A stretch of DNA of 64,000 nt. Source: Neobacillus pocheonensis. GTDB taxonomy: Bacteria; Bacillota; Bacilli; Bacillales; Cytobacillaceae. The stretch spans positions 2,480,001 through 2,544,000 of the forward strand of contig JAMQCR010000001.1 in the NCBI GenBank assembly GCA_023702235.1, read 5' to 3'. Shown here piece by piece: positions 28,105 through 37,670 of this stretch. The translations under genes were made by a program, and so were the position numbers. The notes under the pieces are model-generated. The model did no database searches. It had not been told where the DNA came from and was given only the letters and a program-made list of their open reading frames with translations. Numbering within the stretch: the first letter of the stretch is position 1; every line of letters starts with the position of its first letter.

Positions 28105-28191
28105 ATGAGCGACGGACATTCTTCTTCTTTTGCGTTAATCGTTGTATTGTTCATTCTTCTTATCATTATTGGTGCTTCTTTTATGTACTAA
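28105..28191 (+). CDS. YjcZ/YhcZ-like short sporulation membrane peptide
   Basis: A 28-residue peptide, MSDGHSSSF then the helix [19 protein letters not shown], i.e. the YjcZ helix without the Gly/Tyr-rich head. A strong GGAGGTG site precedes the ATG. It follows the 27939 gene and is ended by a terminator. Confidence 0.75.
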   Translation: MSDGHSSSFALIVVLFILLIIIGASFMY

Positions 28192-28261
28192 ATAGTAAAG
28201 GACAGGTTAATTAACTCAAAGGGTTCCGTTTATAGGCGCTAAACAATTAAATGACATTAGA

Positions 28262-28296
28262 AAAGACGTGTGGATTAGCACACGTCTTTAGTTTTT
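28262..28296 (+). terminator. Terminator after YjcZ gene pair
   Basis: AAAGACGTGTG and CACACGTCTTT form a perfect stem with a GATTAG loop, followed by AGTTTTT. The region 28297-28738 holds no recognisable gene. Confidence 0.85.
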
Positions 28297-28738
28297 ATAT
28301 TAAGGATTATCGAACATTTTGAAGCCTTTGATACAAGTGAACTGTGAAAAAAGATAAGGACGGTAACCAAAGAAGCCGCAGAAACCCGTTATTTGTAAAA
28401 TTACTACTAAAATTGATGTTTTTTCCTTCAAAGCTGACCTAAGTTTCGGTAAAGAAACTGGTCCCATACCGTGAATATTGCCGATTTAATACCTGATGTC
28501 CTTGTTGGTTGTCTACTGGTTTATTGGAAGCGGTTGAGGAATAGCAAAAATAACACTTATTCCCCATGATGCTTAAAAACAATTTTTAGGAGTAAATTCA
28601 CCAGAAAAGGTTCAATTTTATTGGTGTGTGGAGCATGAAAAAATGGAATGCCCCACTCTACAGTGAATAGAAAAGGGAATCGGATATATATTCCTAATTT
28701 CAAACAATTATCTCCTTTTTGTTTTAACTATTTTAAAT

Positions 28739-29284
28739 TTAATTTAGAGATTCCTGTTTTTTCGATGTGATTTCCCACTTAGCGAGAGATTGTTTTGATG
28801 AAATGGCTATGATGCGACGACGAATGACAACCCACGTAACTGCGAATAAAATGGTTAATAAGACGACTACTGTGTACAATCCCATTTTAGGGATCATATA
28901 GGCCATCATCACGCCCATTAGTCCACCCATGATACCCGAAACTATCCCATCTAATATTGCGATTTCATCTTTAAAAGGAAAACTAATGATTCCACTTACC
29001 ATAATCCCAATAATTAATCCAGCAATGTAGGATGTGCTTATGTAATCGTTCATTATAGCTCCAACAGTTGAACAAATTGTTACCGTAGAAATCATCCCCA
29101 ATGACATTGGTAATGAATGAACAAGCCTATGATGTTGTTCGATTAATAGCCTCAGCTGATTTCGTTGTCGCCATAATGTAAATACAATATGAATGACAAT
29201 CAGACCACAAATGATTAAAATGATAGATGCAAAAATCCATGATATGCTTGAAGACCCCATCATATTATTCATTCCATTTCCCAT
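28739..29284 (-). CDS. Integral membrane protein of unknown function
   Basis: A 181-residue protein with a Met/Asn/Gly-rich start (MGNGMNNMMG) and about five hydrophobic segments, several with glycine-rich faces (GIVSGIMGGLMGVMMAYMIPKMG). The C-terminus is polar. I do not recognise the family. The met-rich head could hint at metal contact, but that is speculation. The start follows AGGAGGAG. It stands alone. Confidence 0.65.
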   Translation of the reverse strand: MGNGMNNMMGSSSISWIFASIILIICGLIVIHIVFTLWRQRNQLRLLIEQHHRLVHSLPMSLGMISTVTICSTVGAIMNDYISTSYIAGLIIGIMVSGIISFPFKDEIAILDGIVSGIMGGLMGVMMAYMIPKMGLYTVVVLLTILFAVTWVVIRRRIIAISSKQSLAKWEITSKKQESLN

Positions 29285-29865
29285 GTTTGTTCTCCTCCTC
29301 TTAGGGTTTTAAACAAATTAGTATGGCACCCGTGTTTAAAACTTTTCCTGTCCTAAAATATGTATTCTACGAATTGGAATAAATACCATTGAACGGATAA
29401 AGGACATTCATTTGACAAGGCCAATAAAAAAGAACCATTCACTAGTTGGCAAACGGTTCTCTGAAAATTAATACAACGCATATATGTTGGCTCACTTTGA
29501 TGTTAGACTTAATTACGGACACAATAAATTGGGCATAATAGTAAAATTATCCAATTTAAAGGACGTGTCTAGAATGGGAACACACTTTGATAAGTTCTGC
29601 AATTTTTGATTTATCTTTGTTTGTTATAGTATCTTGCAACTCATCGTATTTTCCATTCTTTTTACTAACATAAGGATGAAATACTTATCTTTAGAAAATG
29701 GGGTTATCACTATGGGAAACTTAAAAATCCCATTTTTATTTTAACTGTTGATTCGTTTAATGGAAGGGAAAAAAACAACAATCTTGTAACAAATGTTCTT
29801 TTTAAATTTAATAGCTCAATAAAAAAGTTTTTAAGTTTATATGTAACTCTTAGAAGGAAATTTTA
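29285..29865. other. Intergenic region with imperfect long palindrome
   Basis: No gene recognised. At 29518-29569 an interrupted inverted repeat occurs: TAAATTGG/CCAATTTA and ATAAT/ATTAT form an inner stem, with outer GACAC/GTGTC. A smaller hairpin (AGAACC/GGTTCT) lies near 29430-29460. Confidence 0.4.
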
Positions 29866-30114
29866 TTAAGCCATCGTTTTCACGAGATAACTGATCGCAT
29901 TAGACCATTCTTTGACACTTGATTGGTCATCTTGCGGTGTCCCTTCATACACTTCTTTTCCATTACTATTCACAAAGATCAGTGCGGTAGTATGCATCAC
30001 ATCAACATTATTTGAAGTTGAAATGGAAGCAAATCGATAAGCTGCCCAAATCTTTTTAAGAGTATCTGCTGAACCCGTTAGGAAATTCCAGTTTTTTACT
30101 GTTGAGAGTCTTAA
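29866..30114 (-). pseudogene. SCO1/SenC-family C-terminal remnant
   Basis: The frame, bounded by stops, encodes 82 residues containing NWNFLTGSADTLKKIWAAY, VDVMHTTALIFVNSNGKEV and YLVKTMA, i.e. the C-terminal half of a SCO1-type copper chaperone for cytochrome oxidase, including the conserved histidine. The N-terminal half with the signal sequence and the CxxxC copper site is missing upstream, so this is a fragment. Confidence 0.75.
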
Positions 30115-30163
30115 TTACTATGTCTTGTTGAACTAACCCCCAATTTCTTTACCGTGTATAACT

Positions 30164-30441
30164 TCACAATTTAGATATTGTTGCATTACTCAAAGAATTT
30201 TCTATCGTTTGTAAAGAATAGTGCTCGTCACACCCATTTGCGGTAATCTCGACATTAGCTCCAGGCTTTATCCTTATTGACATAAGATTCATTATCGACT
30301 TGAGTGAATTTTTTAAGTTAACAGAAACACCCTTGTACTGAAGGGATATTGTAGATTTGAACTTAGAAGCATCACTTACAATCAAGCATGCTGGATGAGC
30401 AAATCCCGTAACTGCAGTGATTTTAAATGTTTTTTAATCAC
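30164..30441 (-). CDS. Degenerate HPr-like phosphocarrier paralog (one frameshift)
   Basis: The translation matches the HPr fold: DASKFKSTISLQYKGVSVNL, then SIMNLMSIRIKPGANVEITA and NGCDEHYSLQTIENSLS. The regulatory serine region (KSIM) is kept, but there is a four-residue insertion (NSLK) before it. The active-site motif GxHARPA is altered to GFAHPA, one residue short, so phosphotransfer through His15 is doubtful. A GTG start at 30441 with GAGGAG upstream needs one extra A in an A run near 30433. Either a decaying or a re-purposed paralog. Confidence 0.6.
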
Positions 30442-30505
30442 TTTTCACCCGCTCCTCTCTATATTTCTTCCAGAAAGGAATTTCTTGACCAGGAAAGTGC
30501 TAATG

Positions 30506-31213
30506 TTACCAAGGAATTTGTTTTCCATCTCTAAAGAACCTTCCGGAATGTCCTTCAGGTCCAATAGTCGCTAACCAAAGGATTGAATCAGCTGCTTGCT
30601 TTGGCGTTCTTGGAGCCGATGGTCCCCCCATATTAGTACTTACCCATCCCGGACAGACCGCATTTATTTTGATATCTCCATTTATTTCTGCAGCTAACAA
30701 TTGTGTTAACCCATTCAAGGCAAGTTTAGATAACTTATAGGCACCTACTCCTTGATAAGACATTTCGCCTATTGCCCCATATTCTGAAGAAACATTAATA
30801 ATTCTCCCATAGCCATGTTTTTCCATGATGGGAATAAAAGAACGGATGACATGGTAAGCTCCGAAGAAATTAGTTGTCATCGTTCCCTCTAGAATTGAAG
30901 GTTCAATAGTCAATAACTTTTCATTTTCATCCAAATACACGCCAGCATTATTAATCAATACGTCTAATCTTTCATACTGCTCATTTACTGTAATCGCAGC
31001 TTGACGAATGCTTTCTTGATTGTCTACATCCATAACCAAAAACGAAACGTCCAGATTTGACTCCTTAAGTTTTTGCGCAGCTTCATGACCCATCTCTGGA
31101 TCTCGACTTGCCAAAATGACTTTAAAACCTTTCAAAGCCAGTTGTTTGACCAACTCATATCCAATTCCTCGATTCCCGCCGGTGACAAGCGCAACTTTTA
31201 TATCCTTAGACAT
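30506..31213 (-). CDS. Short-chain dehydrogenase/reductase
   Basis: A 235-residue SDR similar to carbonyl reductases: cofactor loop TGGNRGIG, ASRDPEMG (Arg, suggesting NADPH), LINNAGVY, catalytic serine in NVSSEYG, and YKLSK. The last part, GPEGHSGRFFRDGKQIPW, is typical of this subgroup. Its start overlaps the stop of the upstream MFS gene by eight bases, so the two are translationally coupled and may act on one compound. Confidence 0.9.
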   Translation of the reverse strand: MSKDIKVALVTGGNRGIGYELVKQLALKGFKVILASRDPEMGHEAAQKLKESNLDVSFLVMDVDNQESIRQAAITVNEQYERLDVLINNAGVYLDENEKLLTIEPSILEGTMTTNFFGAYHVIRSFIPIMEKHGYGRIINVSSEYGAIGEMSYQGVGAYKLSKLALNGLTQLLAAEINGDIKINAVCPGWVSTNMGGPSAPRTPKQAADSILWLATIGPEGHSGRFFRDGKQIPW

Positions 31214-32403
31214 TTAAATCCTCCATTTCTCGCCTATAAATTTTGTGTTCTGTAAGACTATACATATAGTTTCTTAGTAAAATAAATACTAAACTCAATA
31301 TTAACGATAAAAATCCCACTAATACGACGTATTGTGTACCCATTTCTGCTATAAATAATCCACCTACAGCTGCACCAAAGGTTGTTCCTAAGTTACAGGA
31401 TGTTAAAAATAAACCATTAGCGAAATCAGGTGCTTCGGGAGCTGAAGACATAATCCAATATTGATTGATATTACCCCCTATACCAGCCAATATTCCCCAA
31501 ATTAAAGTAATGATTGCCATAGGTACGGTAAACTGTCCTGTGAAGAATAATATGATGTAAACAGCCCCCAATACAAAAGGAAAATATACAACCGATTTGA
31601 TGGCACTATGAGTAAGTAACTTTCCTGCCACAATGTTTCCAATAATATTGGCCCCCACCGTAGATAAATAACATTAAACTTATGGTATTCGAAGACATAT
31701 TCGTAACAGTTTTCAGATATTCTGCAAGATAACTATAAACTCCAAATACGGCTGAGTTTAATAAAATGACAGCCGCAATGGAAAGCCATGTAATTGATTT
31801 TTTTAATACGCTTAATTGAGCTCCGTAAGAAAGTCTTTCCTTAACTGGCATCGATGGTACAAATAATAATGTAGCAATGAATACAATGGCATTAACAAAT
31901 GCAAAGAATGCCATCGCCATTTCAAACGACACAGTACTAGCAATAAAACTTACGATTGGTACACCGATTACCATACCCGCAGATACTCCAATAAAAACTT
32001 TTGAAACAGCTTTTGGAGCTTCTTCCTTGCTAACCGAGGCAGCAGCTATTGTAAAAGCCAATGAACAATAAATTGGATGAAAAAAGGCTGGTATTACACG
32101 AGCAACTAATGCAATGGTAAAGTTAAATGTAAATATGGAGACAATGTTCCCCAAAACGAAAACCCCAAGTACGAGTAACATGACCTTCTTCCGATCAATA
32201 CCCGAAAACATTAACGGCATCGTTGGACCAGAAACTGCAACAGCAAGGGCAAAAAGACTCACCAGCCATCCTGCTTTTGATATGCTGACATGAAAGTGTT
32301 CAGCAATGGCAGGTAATAGTCCAATAACCCCCATTTCAGTATTTAAGATGCCAAAAACTCCTATGGTCAATATGAAAATCAACAAATTATTTCGTTTAGC
32401 CAA
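31206..32403 (-). CDS. MFS exporter, AraJ/YdhP-like (one frameshift)
   Basis: A 12-helix major facilitator of about 398 residues, beginning AKRNNLLIFILTIGVFGILNTE and with GLLPAIAEHFHVSISKAGWL, typical of sugar-efflux or drug-efflux DHA1 proteins. The frame breaks near 31650, where the coding strand has GGTGGGGGCC; removing one G gives LMLFIYGGANIIGNIVAGKLL. The length is 3n+1. I place the start at a TTG at 32403, since AGGAGGTG is seven bases upstream. It is coupled to the SDR gene. Confidence 0.85.
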
Positions 32404-32544
32404 AAAAACACCTCCTATCTTCAATTAGGCTGTAGTGTTTCTCCCTCGGTCTTTGCAGGTGAAAACATCGTACCAAAGCATAAACTTTAGTCCTGAATTC
32501 CTATTTTATAAATGAACAAGGATTATCACGATACTGCTAATAGT

Positions 32545-32577
32545 AAAAAATTGCCCCCATAAGCTATGGAGCAATTT
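32545..32577 (-). terminator. Terminator downstream of alcohol dehydrogenase
   Basis: On the minus strand AAATTGCTCC and GGGGGCAATT pair, followed by TTTTTTAC. A second stem, GATGGGTTA/TAACCCATC at 32623-32654 with TTTTGTTTT after it, lies closer to the gene. Confidence 0.7.
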
Positions 32578-32696
32578 CATTACTTTTATGGCAGTTGTCT
32601 TGTAGGACGAACTAAAACAAAAGATGGGTTAACCTTTGAATTGGATAACCCATCATTCATCACAGGCAATTTAGGGAACTAGAAGCATTTTTCGAG

Positions 32697-33767
32697 TTAC
32701 AAGGTAGATATGTCAATAACGAATCGATAACGCACATCACTTCGAAGAACTCGTTGGTACGCCTCGTCTACTTGGTCAGCATGGATGACCTCAATTTTAG
32801 GAGCAATGCCCTGTTGAGCGGCAAAATCGAGCATCTCTTGTGTTTCCCGTATTCCACCAACAAGTGAACCGGCAATGCTGCGACGACCCATGATTAAGGA
32901 AAACACATGGTACTGATCTGACTCGGCAGGTGCACCGACATTTACAAGGGTTCCGTCTACTCGAAGCAAGGATAAATACGCATCCACGTTAAGATTTGCA
33001 GACACAGTGTTTAAGATGAGATCAAATCGACCTGCCAACTCAGTGAATGTAGCTGGGTCACTTGTTGCAAAGTAATGATCTGCACTAAAACTTAAAGCTT
33101 CACTTTCCTTATTCTTAGATCGACTCAAGACAGTTACTTCAGCACCCATGGCATGCGCAAATTGGATTGCTACATGGCCGAGACCTCCCATCCCAACAAT
33201 GGCAACCTTCTTACCTGGTGCATTCCAATGTTTCAATGGAGAGTAAGTGGTAATGCCTGCACACAATAGCGGGGCTGCCACATCCATATCAAGACTATCA
33301 GGAATCCGGACAATGAACCCTTCCTTTACAACTATTTTTTGGCTATATCCTCCGTAAGTCGGATTACCATCGAAATCAATAGAATTATATGTGTTGATAA
33401 CACCTTTCGTACAAAATTGCTCCTCACCATTGAGGCAGTATTCGCATTCTCCGCACGAGTCAACAAAGCATCCAACGCCAACGCGATCACCAACAGCAAA
33501 TTTTGTAACTTTTGATCCTACTGCTGCCACAACTCCGGCGATTTCGTGGCCAGGAACCATCGGGAACATTCCGCCACCCCATTCATCGTATGCACTATGA
33601 ATATCAGAGTGGCAAATACCGCTAAACTTAATATCTATTAAGATATCGTGTGGTCTTAACTCTCTCCGCTCAATAGTGGTCTTTTCGAATGGTGCTTTTG
33701 CAGTTGGAGTACTTAGAACACGGGTCATAGTCACGTTTTTATGATTATTGCACATAAGAGAAAACAC
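32697..33767 (-). CDS. Zinc-dependent alcohol dehydrogenase (CAD/YahK type)
   Basis: A medium-chain dehydrogenase of about 350 residues, NADP-dependent aldehyde reductase type. Seen: catalytic zinc ligands in [11 protein letters not shown] and PGHEIAGVV, the structural zinc cluster [15 protein letters not shown], and the Rossmann motif GMGGLGH. The start is uncertain: a GTG at 33767 or an ATG at 33755. It is divergent from a TetR gene at 33973, which probably regulates it. Two terminators follow. Confidence 0.9.
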   Translation of the reverse strand: MFSLMCNNHKNVTMTRVLSTPTAKAPFEKTTIERRELRPHDILIDIKFSGICHSDIHSAYDEWGGGMFPMVPGHEIAGVVAAVGSKVTKFAVGDRVGVGCFVDSCGECEYCLNGEEQFCTKGVINTYNSIDFDGNPTYGGYSQKIVVKEGFIVRIPDSLDMDVAAPLLCAGITTYSPLKHWNAPGKKVAIVGMGGLGHVAIQFAHAMGAEVTVLSRSKNKESEALSFSADHYFATSDPATFTELAGRFDLILNTVSANLNVDAYLSLLRVDGTLVNVGAPAESDQYHVFSLIMGRRSIAGSLVGGIRETQEMLDFAAQQGIAPKIEVIHADQVDEAYQRVLRSDVRYRFVIDISTL

Positions 33768-33972
33768 ATTCCTTTCTTAATAAAATGTTATTACGGCTGA
33801 ACATCAAATTGCAGTAGCCTTTATAAAACATCATTGATTGCTTAAACAACATACGTTTATTATTATAAAGAGAAACAGAATGCATACAATGGTTAAATTA
33901 ACGTAATTCGTTGTTTATCCAACAAATTAATCAAAATTGTTGATTATCTTTAAGAAAGTTTGGTGACCTACT

Positions 33973-34518
33973 ATGTCCAAAGTGGATAGAAGAATAACCA
34001 GAAGCCAAGAATCTATTAAAAAAGCTCTAATCGGACTGATGTCCGAAAAAAGTTTTGATGACATTACCATTCAGGATATTTCTGACAGGGCAAATGTTAA
34101 CCGAAGTACCGTCTATCTTCATTACTTGGATAAATTTGATCTATTAGATAAAGTCATGGAAGAACATATAAACAATATGGGTAATTTTTGTGAGTCGGCA
34201 ACTGAAATGGATTTTATAGAGTCAACTGTCCACTGTATGGAATACTTTGAGAGTAATTATTTATTTTTTTCGACGATGTTAGCGAGTGAAGGAGCTCCAT
34301 ATTTTCGTAGTCGGTTCCTTAAGTTTAATATCGAAGAGTTCAAGAAAGATGTGGACATAACTAAAGGAAAAAATTACGGACAAAGTGAAGATGTAGTTGT
34401 TCAATTTGTTGCAAATGCTTACGTAGGGGTAGTCGAATGGTGGTTAAAGAATGGAATGCCTTATCCACCTCATGTAATGGCAGAAAAGGTGGGGGATTTG
34501 TTAGAGAGGATTGTATAG
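33973..34518 (+). CDS. TetR-family regulator divergent from alcohol dehydrogenase
   Basis: A 181-residue TetR/AcrR protein. The helix-turn-helix reads TIQDISDRANVNRSTVYLHY at about residues 35-54; the C-terminal half (VVQFVANAYVGVVEWWLKNGMP) fits the YbiH-type TetR_C_7/8 groups. It is divergent from the alcohol dehydrogenase with a 200-base gap containing small inverted repeats (e.g. AATCA/TGATT near 33931-33947). A terminator follows. Confidence 0.88.
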   Translation: MSKVDRRITRSQESIKKALIGLMSEKSFDDITIQDISDRANVNRSTVYLHYLDKFDLLDKVMEEHINNMGNFCESATEMDFIESTVHCMEYFESNYLFFSTMLASEGAPYFRSRFLKFNIEEFKKDVDITKGKNYGQSEDVVVQFVANAYVGVVEWWLKNGMPYPPHVMAEKVGDLLERIV

Positions 34519-34535
34519 GTTCAAGATAAAAGAAG

Positions 34536-34573
34536 AATATACCTAGTTAGAACCTCTAACTAGGTATATTTTT
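34536..34573 (+). terminator. Terminator after tetR-like gene
   Basis: AATATACCTAGTTAGA and its exact complement form a 16-bp stem with an ACC loop, followed by TTTTT. Confidence 0.85.
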
Positions 34574-34605
34574 CCTTATAAAGAGTTATTCCATAAAATG
34601 GTCCT

Positions 34606-34838
34606 TTAATTAAATGCCAATACAGAAAAAGATGCGTTCTTAAATAAACACGCCCTATAATGAATAAACTTAACCATTTTCATAAGCTTCCAACTCAATT
34701 CAAAAGTGAACTCAAACCGCTGAATGACACCATCGTAAACGATATCATTCTCTATTTGAATTTCCGTTGCTTCATTAAGCCTAGCAGACCCTCACGTTTG
34801 TAATCATTGAGCTTCTCGAAGAGCCTTTCCTTGTTCAT
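34606..34838 (-). pseudogene. HEPN-like (HI0074 family) partner of MNT, truncated
   Basis: From an ATG at 34838 with AAGGTG nine bases upstream, overlapping the end of the nucleotidyltransferase gene, the frame reads MNKERLFEKLNDYKREG, then (after adding one G near 34789) ARLNEATEIQIENDIVYDGV and IQRFEFTFELSWKLMK. This is the first third of an HI0074-type HEPN protein, the usual partner of MNT nucleotidyltransferases. After SWKLMK the sequence is unrelated and stops at 34606, so about two thirds are missing, including the RNase motif region. Confidence 0.7.
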
Positions 34839-35145
34839 AAACGATCACACCTTCTTCCCTAATATTGAAAATCAGTTTTCCTTTATTTAGACGATCTATA
34901 AAAACAACATCAATTTTTAAAGGAGTGGACATTTCTTTAATAGCTTGTTCTATTAAGTTTTGTTGAGTATGAGAACAATTTTTTGTAAAAACAGCTAAAT
35001 CAATATCAGAAGATCTATGGTAATCCCCCTTTGATCTTGAACCAAATAAGACAATTTTTTCTATTTGATCGTTCTTTAAGCAGAAATTTTGTAATTCACT
35101 GATAAAACGTTGGAATATTCCGGTTGCATTCCATTGAGCTTCCAT
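34804..35145 (-). CDS. MNT-type minimal nucleotidyltransferase
   Basis: A 113-residue protein with the nucleotidyltransferase signature IVLFGSRSKGDYHRSSDIDLAVF (GS and DxD motifs) and a third acidic residue in IDVVFIDRL. MNT proteins act as antitoxins that AMPylate HEPN RNase toxins, or have related roles. I use the ATG at 35145, with GGTGGGA upstream. The partner HEPN gene overlaps its 3' end and is truncated, so the module is probably no longer functional as a pair. Confidence 0.85.
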   Translation of the reverse strand: MEAQWNATGIFQRFISELQNFCLKNDQIEKIVLFGSRSKGDYHRSSDIDLAVFTKNCSHTQQNLIEQAIKEMSTPLKIDVVFIDRLNKGKLIFNIREEGVIVYEQGKALREAQ

Positions 35146-35446
35146 TACAGTTCCCACCCCAATCCTTCATAAGCATTTACAATTATTTTACCAATAATCC
35201 ACTTAAAGCACGAACAGAAAAAGAGCGATAGGTCACTTACAACTTCTATTTACTTCATAAAAATTCCTTCTCTCAATTCAAGAACATGTCCCTCAACATA
35301 AAGAAAAAGCACAATTTTGTGTATAATTAATACTTTGCATTTCTAATTTAAGAACCTTATTGCTGGTAGTGACTGCTTCGCTGGTACTACCCCTTGTAAG
35401 CGCTATAATAACATGTTTAACTAAAAAAGAGTTTTATTTATAAAAG

Positions 35447-35487
35447 CACAAAAACGACTAGAGATAGTTTTTCTAGTCGTTTTTGTG
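35447..35487. terminator. Strong hairpin terminator
   Basis: CACAAAAACGACTAG and its exact complement pair around AGATAGTTTTT; T runs occur on both strands. It lies directly downstream of the VOC remnant (minus strand). The region 35146-35446 has no recognisable gene. Confidence 0.75.
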
Positions 35488-35507
35488 TTGTTTTGCCATT
35501 TTACTGT

Positions 35508-35888
35508 TTACTTTTTCTCCATCACGGCAAAGTAATTGTTTTCATTATCAGCAAAGTTAAATACTCTACCAGCAGGCATCGTTACCATTTCTCCGACTGT
35601 AATCTTTTTATCCGAAAAGTCTTTATATAATTGATCAAGATTTTCCGATTAAAACATTAACGAAGGTGTACCAAGGTTTAATTCAGGCTGCATCTTTGCA
35701 ATTAGTTCTTTATTGTGGAGAACGATACTTGTTTCCGCTTCCTTTGTTGGAGCAATTTCAATTCATTTCATTCCTTGGCCATTGTCTTGTTGAGAAACTA
35801 CGGTAAACCCAACTTTCTCTGTCCAAAATTTCAATGTCTCATCTTGGTTATTAACATATAACATAATTTGACCGTCTTTATTAATCAT
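35508..35888 (-). pseudogene. VOC/glyoxalase-family remnant with two nonsense codons
   Basis: The frame from ATG 35888 reads MINKDGQIMLYVNNQDETLK, FWTEKVGFTVVSQQDNG and so on to FNFADNENNYFAVMEKK, a complete 126-residue VOC (glyoxalase/bleomycin resistance-like) protein. It is interrupted by two in-frame stops: TGA where TGG is expected (GMK*IEIAPTKE) and TAA after PSLMF. No frameshift is present. This looks like a true pseudogene. Confidence 0.85.
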
Positions 35889-36244
35889 TTGCTTCTCTCC
35901 ATTTCAACTAGTTCAGTTCCTTTTGGTTATCCTTTTCTTTTGAGCATTCATTTACATTAGTAATAAATGACATAACCACATTATTATACCAAATGTATGG
36001 TCTAAAAAACCAATTATCCACGGTTTGATTTTTGTTTAACGAGAAAATTCTGATTTATAAGTGTATATCAACTTGGTTCACTGTTTAGCTTTTTTGTTGC
36101 AGGAACAATGTTAATCTAGGAATTATATTAGACCCTTGCGATAGACAATTTCTCCCTATCATAAGGGTCTTTTACTTTTGCAACATTGAGCGAATGTCTT
36201 CGTTTTTTCGTAAAAATGCCAAAAGATTGCCATAGAATGAAAAC
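35889..36244. other. Intergenic region, no gene recognised
   Basis: No coding frame. A stem near 36130-36170 (AGACCCTTGCGATAG with CTATCATAAGGGTCT, imperfect) followed by TTTTAC could be a terminator. Confidence 0.35.
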
Positions 36245-36808
36245 TTAAATGGGATGGTTATTGATTTTATTTTTACGGAGCGCATCTTTAGTGCGTCTTC
36301 TGTTTAACCTTTTCGTTTTCTCTTTTTCGTAGAAGTAATGAACTACAAAGTATGCTATAAAGCCAAACACAGTACCGAAAATAGCCATCCCAATTAAAAC
36401 ATGCAATCCTCCGTGAAGGAGACTTAATAAACCGCTGAAATCGCCATGCATTAAATTCTGAAAAGAAAAAGGCGTATTATGTCCAACTTTGACTTTCATT
36501 GGAAGGATTATTTTTCCGACTTTTTTAGCAAAAGGCAAAAGAATAACCGGGAGAAAGGTCAGCTTTCCAATAACATTGCCAATAATTGAAGCAGGTAATG
36601 AACCTTTGGATAAACGTACAATCGGTATAAACAAAATATAAATAAGCGAAGCGGTTGAAATAACTAACATTTCTAGGCCAAATCCAATAGCAAAACCCAA
36701 TGATACCTTTTTTGCTCCTCCAGGAGAACGAAGAAGTTTAAGAAAGTTCAATTTAAAAACACGTCCGATATGTTGAAAAAGATTATACTTTTTTGGTTTT
36801 CTACTCAT
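36245..36808 (-). CDS. DUF2062 membrane protein
   Basis: A 187-residue protein with about three hydrophobic segments. The pattern GGAKKVSLGFAIGFGLEMLV, then SLPASIIGNVIGKLTFLPVI, matches the DUF2062 family of small membrane proteins. The C-terminus is strongly basic (KTKRLNRRRTKDALRKNK). No function is established for the family. It stands alone. Confidence 0.8.
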   Translation of the reverse strand: MSRKPKKYNLFQHIGRVFKLNFLKLLRSPGGAKKVSLGFAIGFGLEMLVISTASLIYILFIPIVRLSKGSLPASIIGNVIGKLTFLPVILLPFAKKVGKIILPMKVKVGHNTPFSFQNLMHGDFSGLLSLLHGGLHVLIGMAIFGTVFGFIAYFVVHYFYEKEKTKRLNRRRTKDALRKNKINNHPI

Positions 36809-37038
36809 ATGTCACCTCGTCTTGAGAACAGTTATATTAATTATATTCTAAATCAAGGATATTTCTATACTTTCAGAAAAAAGTATTTCATGCATAGTCT
36901 AAATTTGTTAATATTCTGATATGATGTACAAACATTCATTCATTACATAATGCAGAACATGTATGGTATTTAAATAAAATAAGAAAAGAAAAAGTCTGCT
37001 CTTTTAAATCGAGTGGAATCAAAGTGGAGGAATGAGAT

Positions 37039-37515
37039 ATGTCAATTTATCAATTTCGAGTAAATACAATCGATGGTCAGGAGATCTCACTCAAACAATT
37101 TGAAGGAAAAGTTCTGCTCATTGTTAACACGGCCAGCAAGTGTGGCTTAACGCCTCAGTATAACGAGCTTCAGGGACTTTATGAGACCTTTAAGGATAAA
37201 GGACTTGTGGTCCTTGGATTTCCATGCAATCAATTTATGAACCAAGAACCTGGAAATGAAAAAGACATTCAATCCTTTTGTGAGTTAAATTATGGTGTAA
37301 CATTCCCTATGTTTGCTAAGGTAGATGTAAATGGTGTCCATGCCCATCCTTTATTTGTCTATCTAAAAAAGCAAACCCCAGGAATATTAGGTTTTAATAC
37401 TGTTAAATGGAACTTTACCAAATTTTTAGTTGATTCAAAAGGGAATGTGGTTCAACGATATAGTCCTACGACAAAACCACTTGAAATCGTTAAAGATATA
37501 GAGGCTCTTCTATAA
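37039..37515 (+). CDS. bsaA: Glutathione peroxidase-family thiol peroxidase (BsaA-like)
   Basis: A 158-residue peroxidase. The peroxidatic cysteine is in NTASKCGLTPQY (about 36), followed by GFPCNQF with the resolving Cys/catalytic Gln and VKWNFTKFLV with the conserved Trp-Asn. It is a Cys type, probably thioredoxin-dependent rather than glutathione-dependent in a Bacillus. Start follows GGAGG. A bidirectional terminator lies at 37581. Confidence 0.92.
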   Translation: MSIYQFRVNTIDGQEISLKQFEGKVLLIVNTASKCGLTPQYNELQGLYETFKDKGLVVLGFPCNQFMNQEPGNEKDIQSFCELNYGVTFPMFAKVDVNGVHAHPLFVYLKKQTPGILGFNTVKWNFTKFLVDSKGNVVQRYSPTTKPLEIVKDIEALL

Positions 37516-37580
37516 GCAGCTTTTTTTATCTCGAAGGCAGTAATTTGAAAATATGATCTTTTAAAGTCGTTCAAGGTTAC

Positions 37581-37616
37581 AAAAAACAGAGAGCAATTGA
37601 ATGCTCTCTGTTTTTT
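37581..37616. terminator. Bidirectional terminator
   Basis: AAAAAACAGAGAGCA and its exact complement pair around ATTGAA, giving T runs for both the peroxidase gene and the convergent alpha-galactoside operon. Confidence 0.85.
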
Positions 37617-37670
37617 CCAATTTTACGCTAATTAGATTTACATGGCTGGTTAAGTGCTTAAAGATTAATT

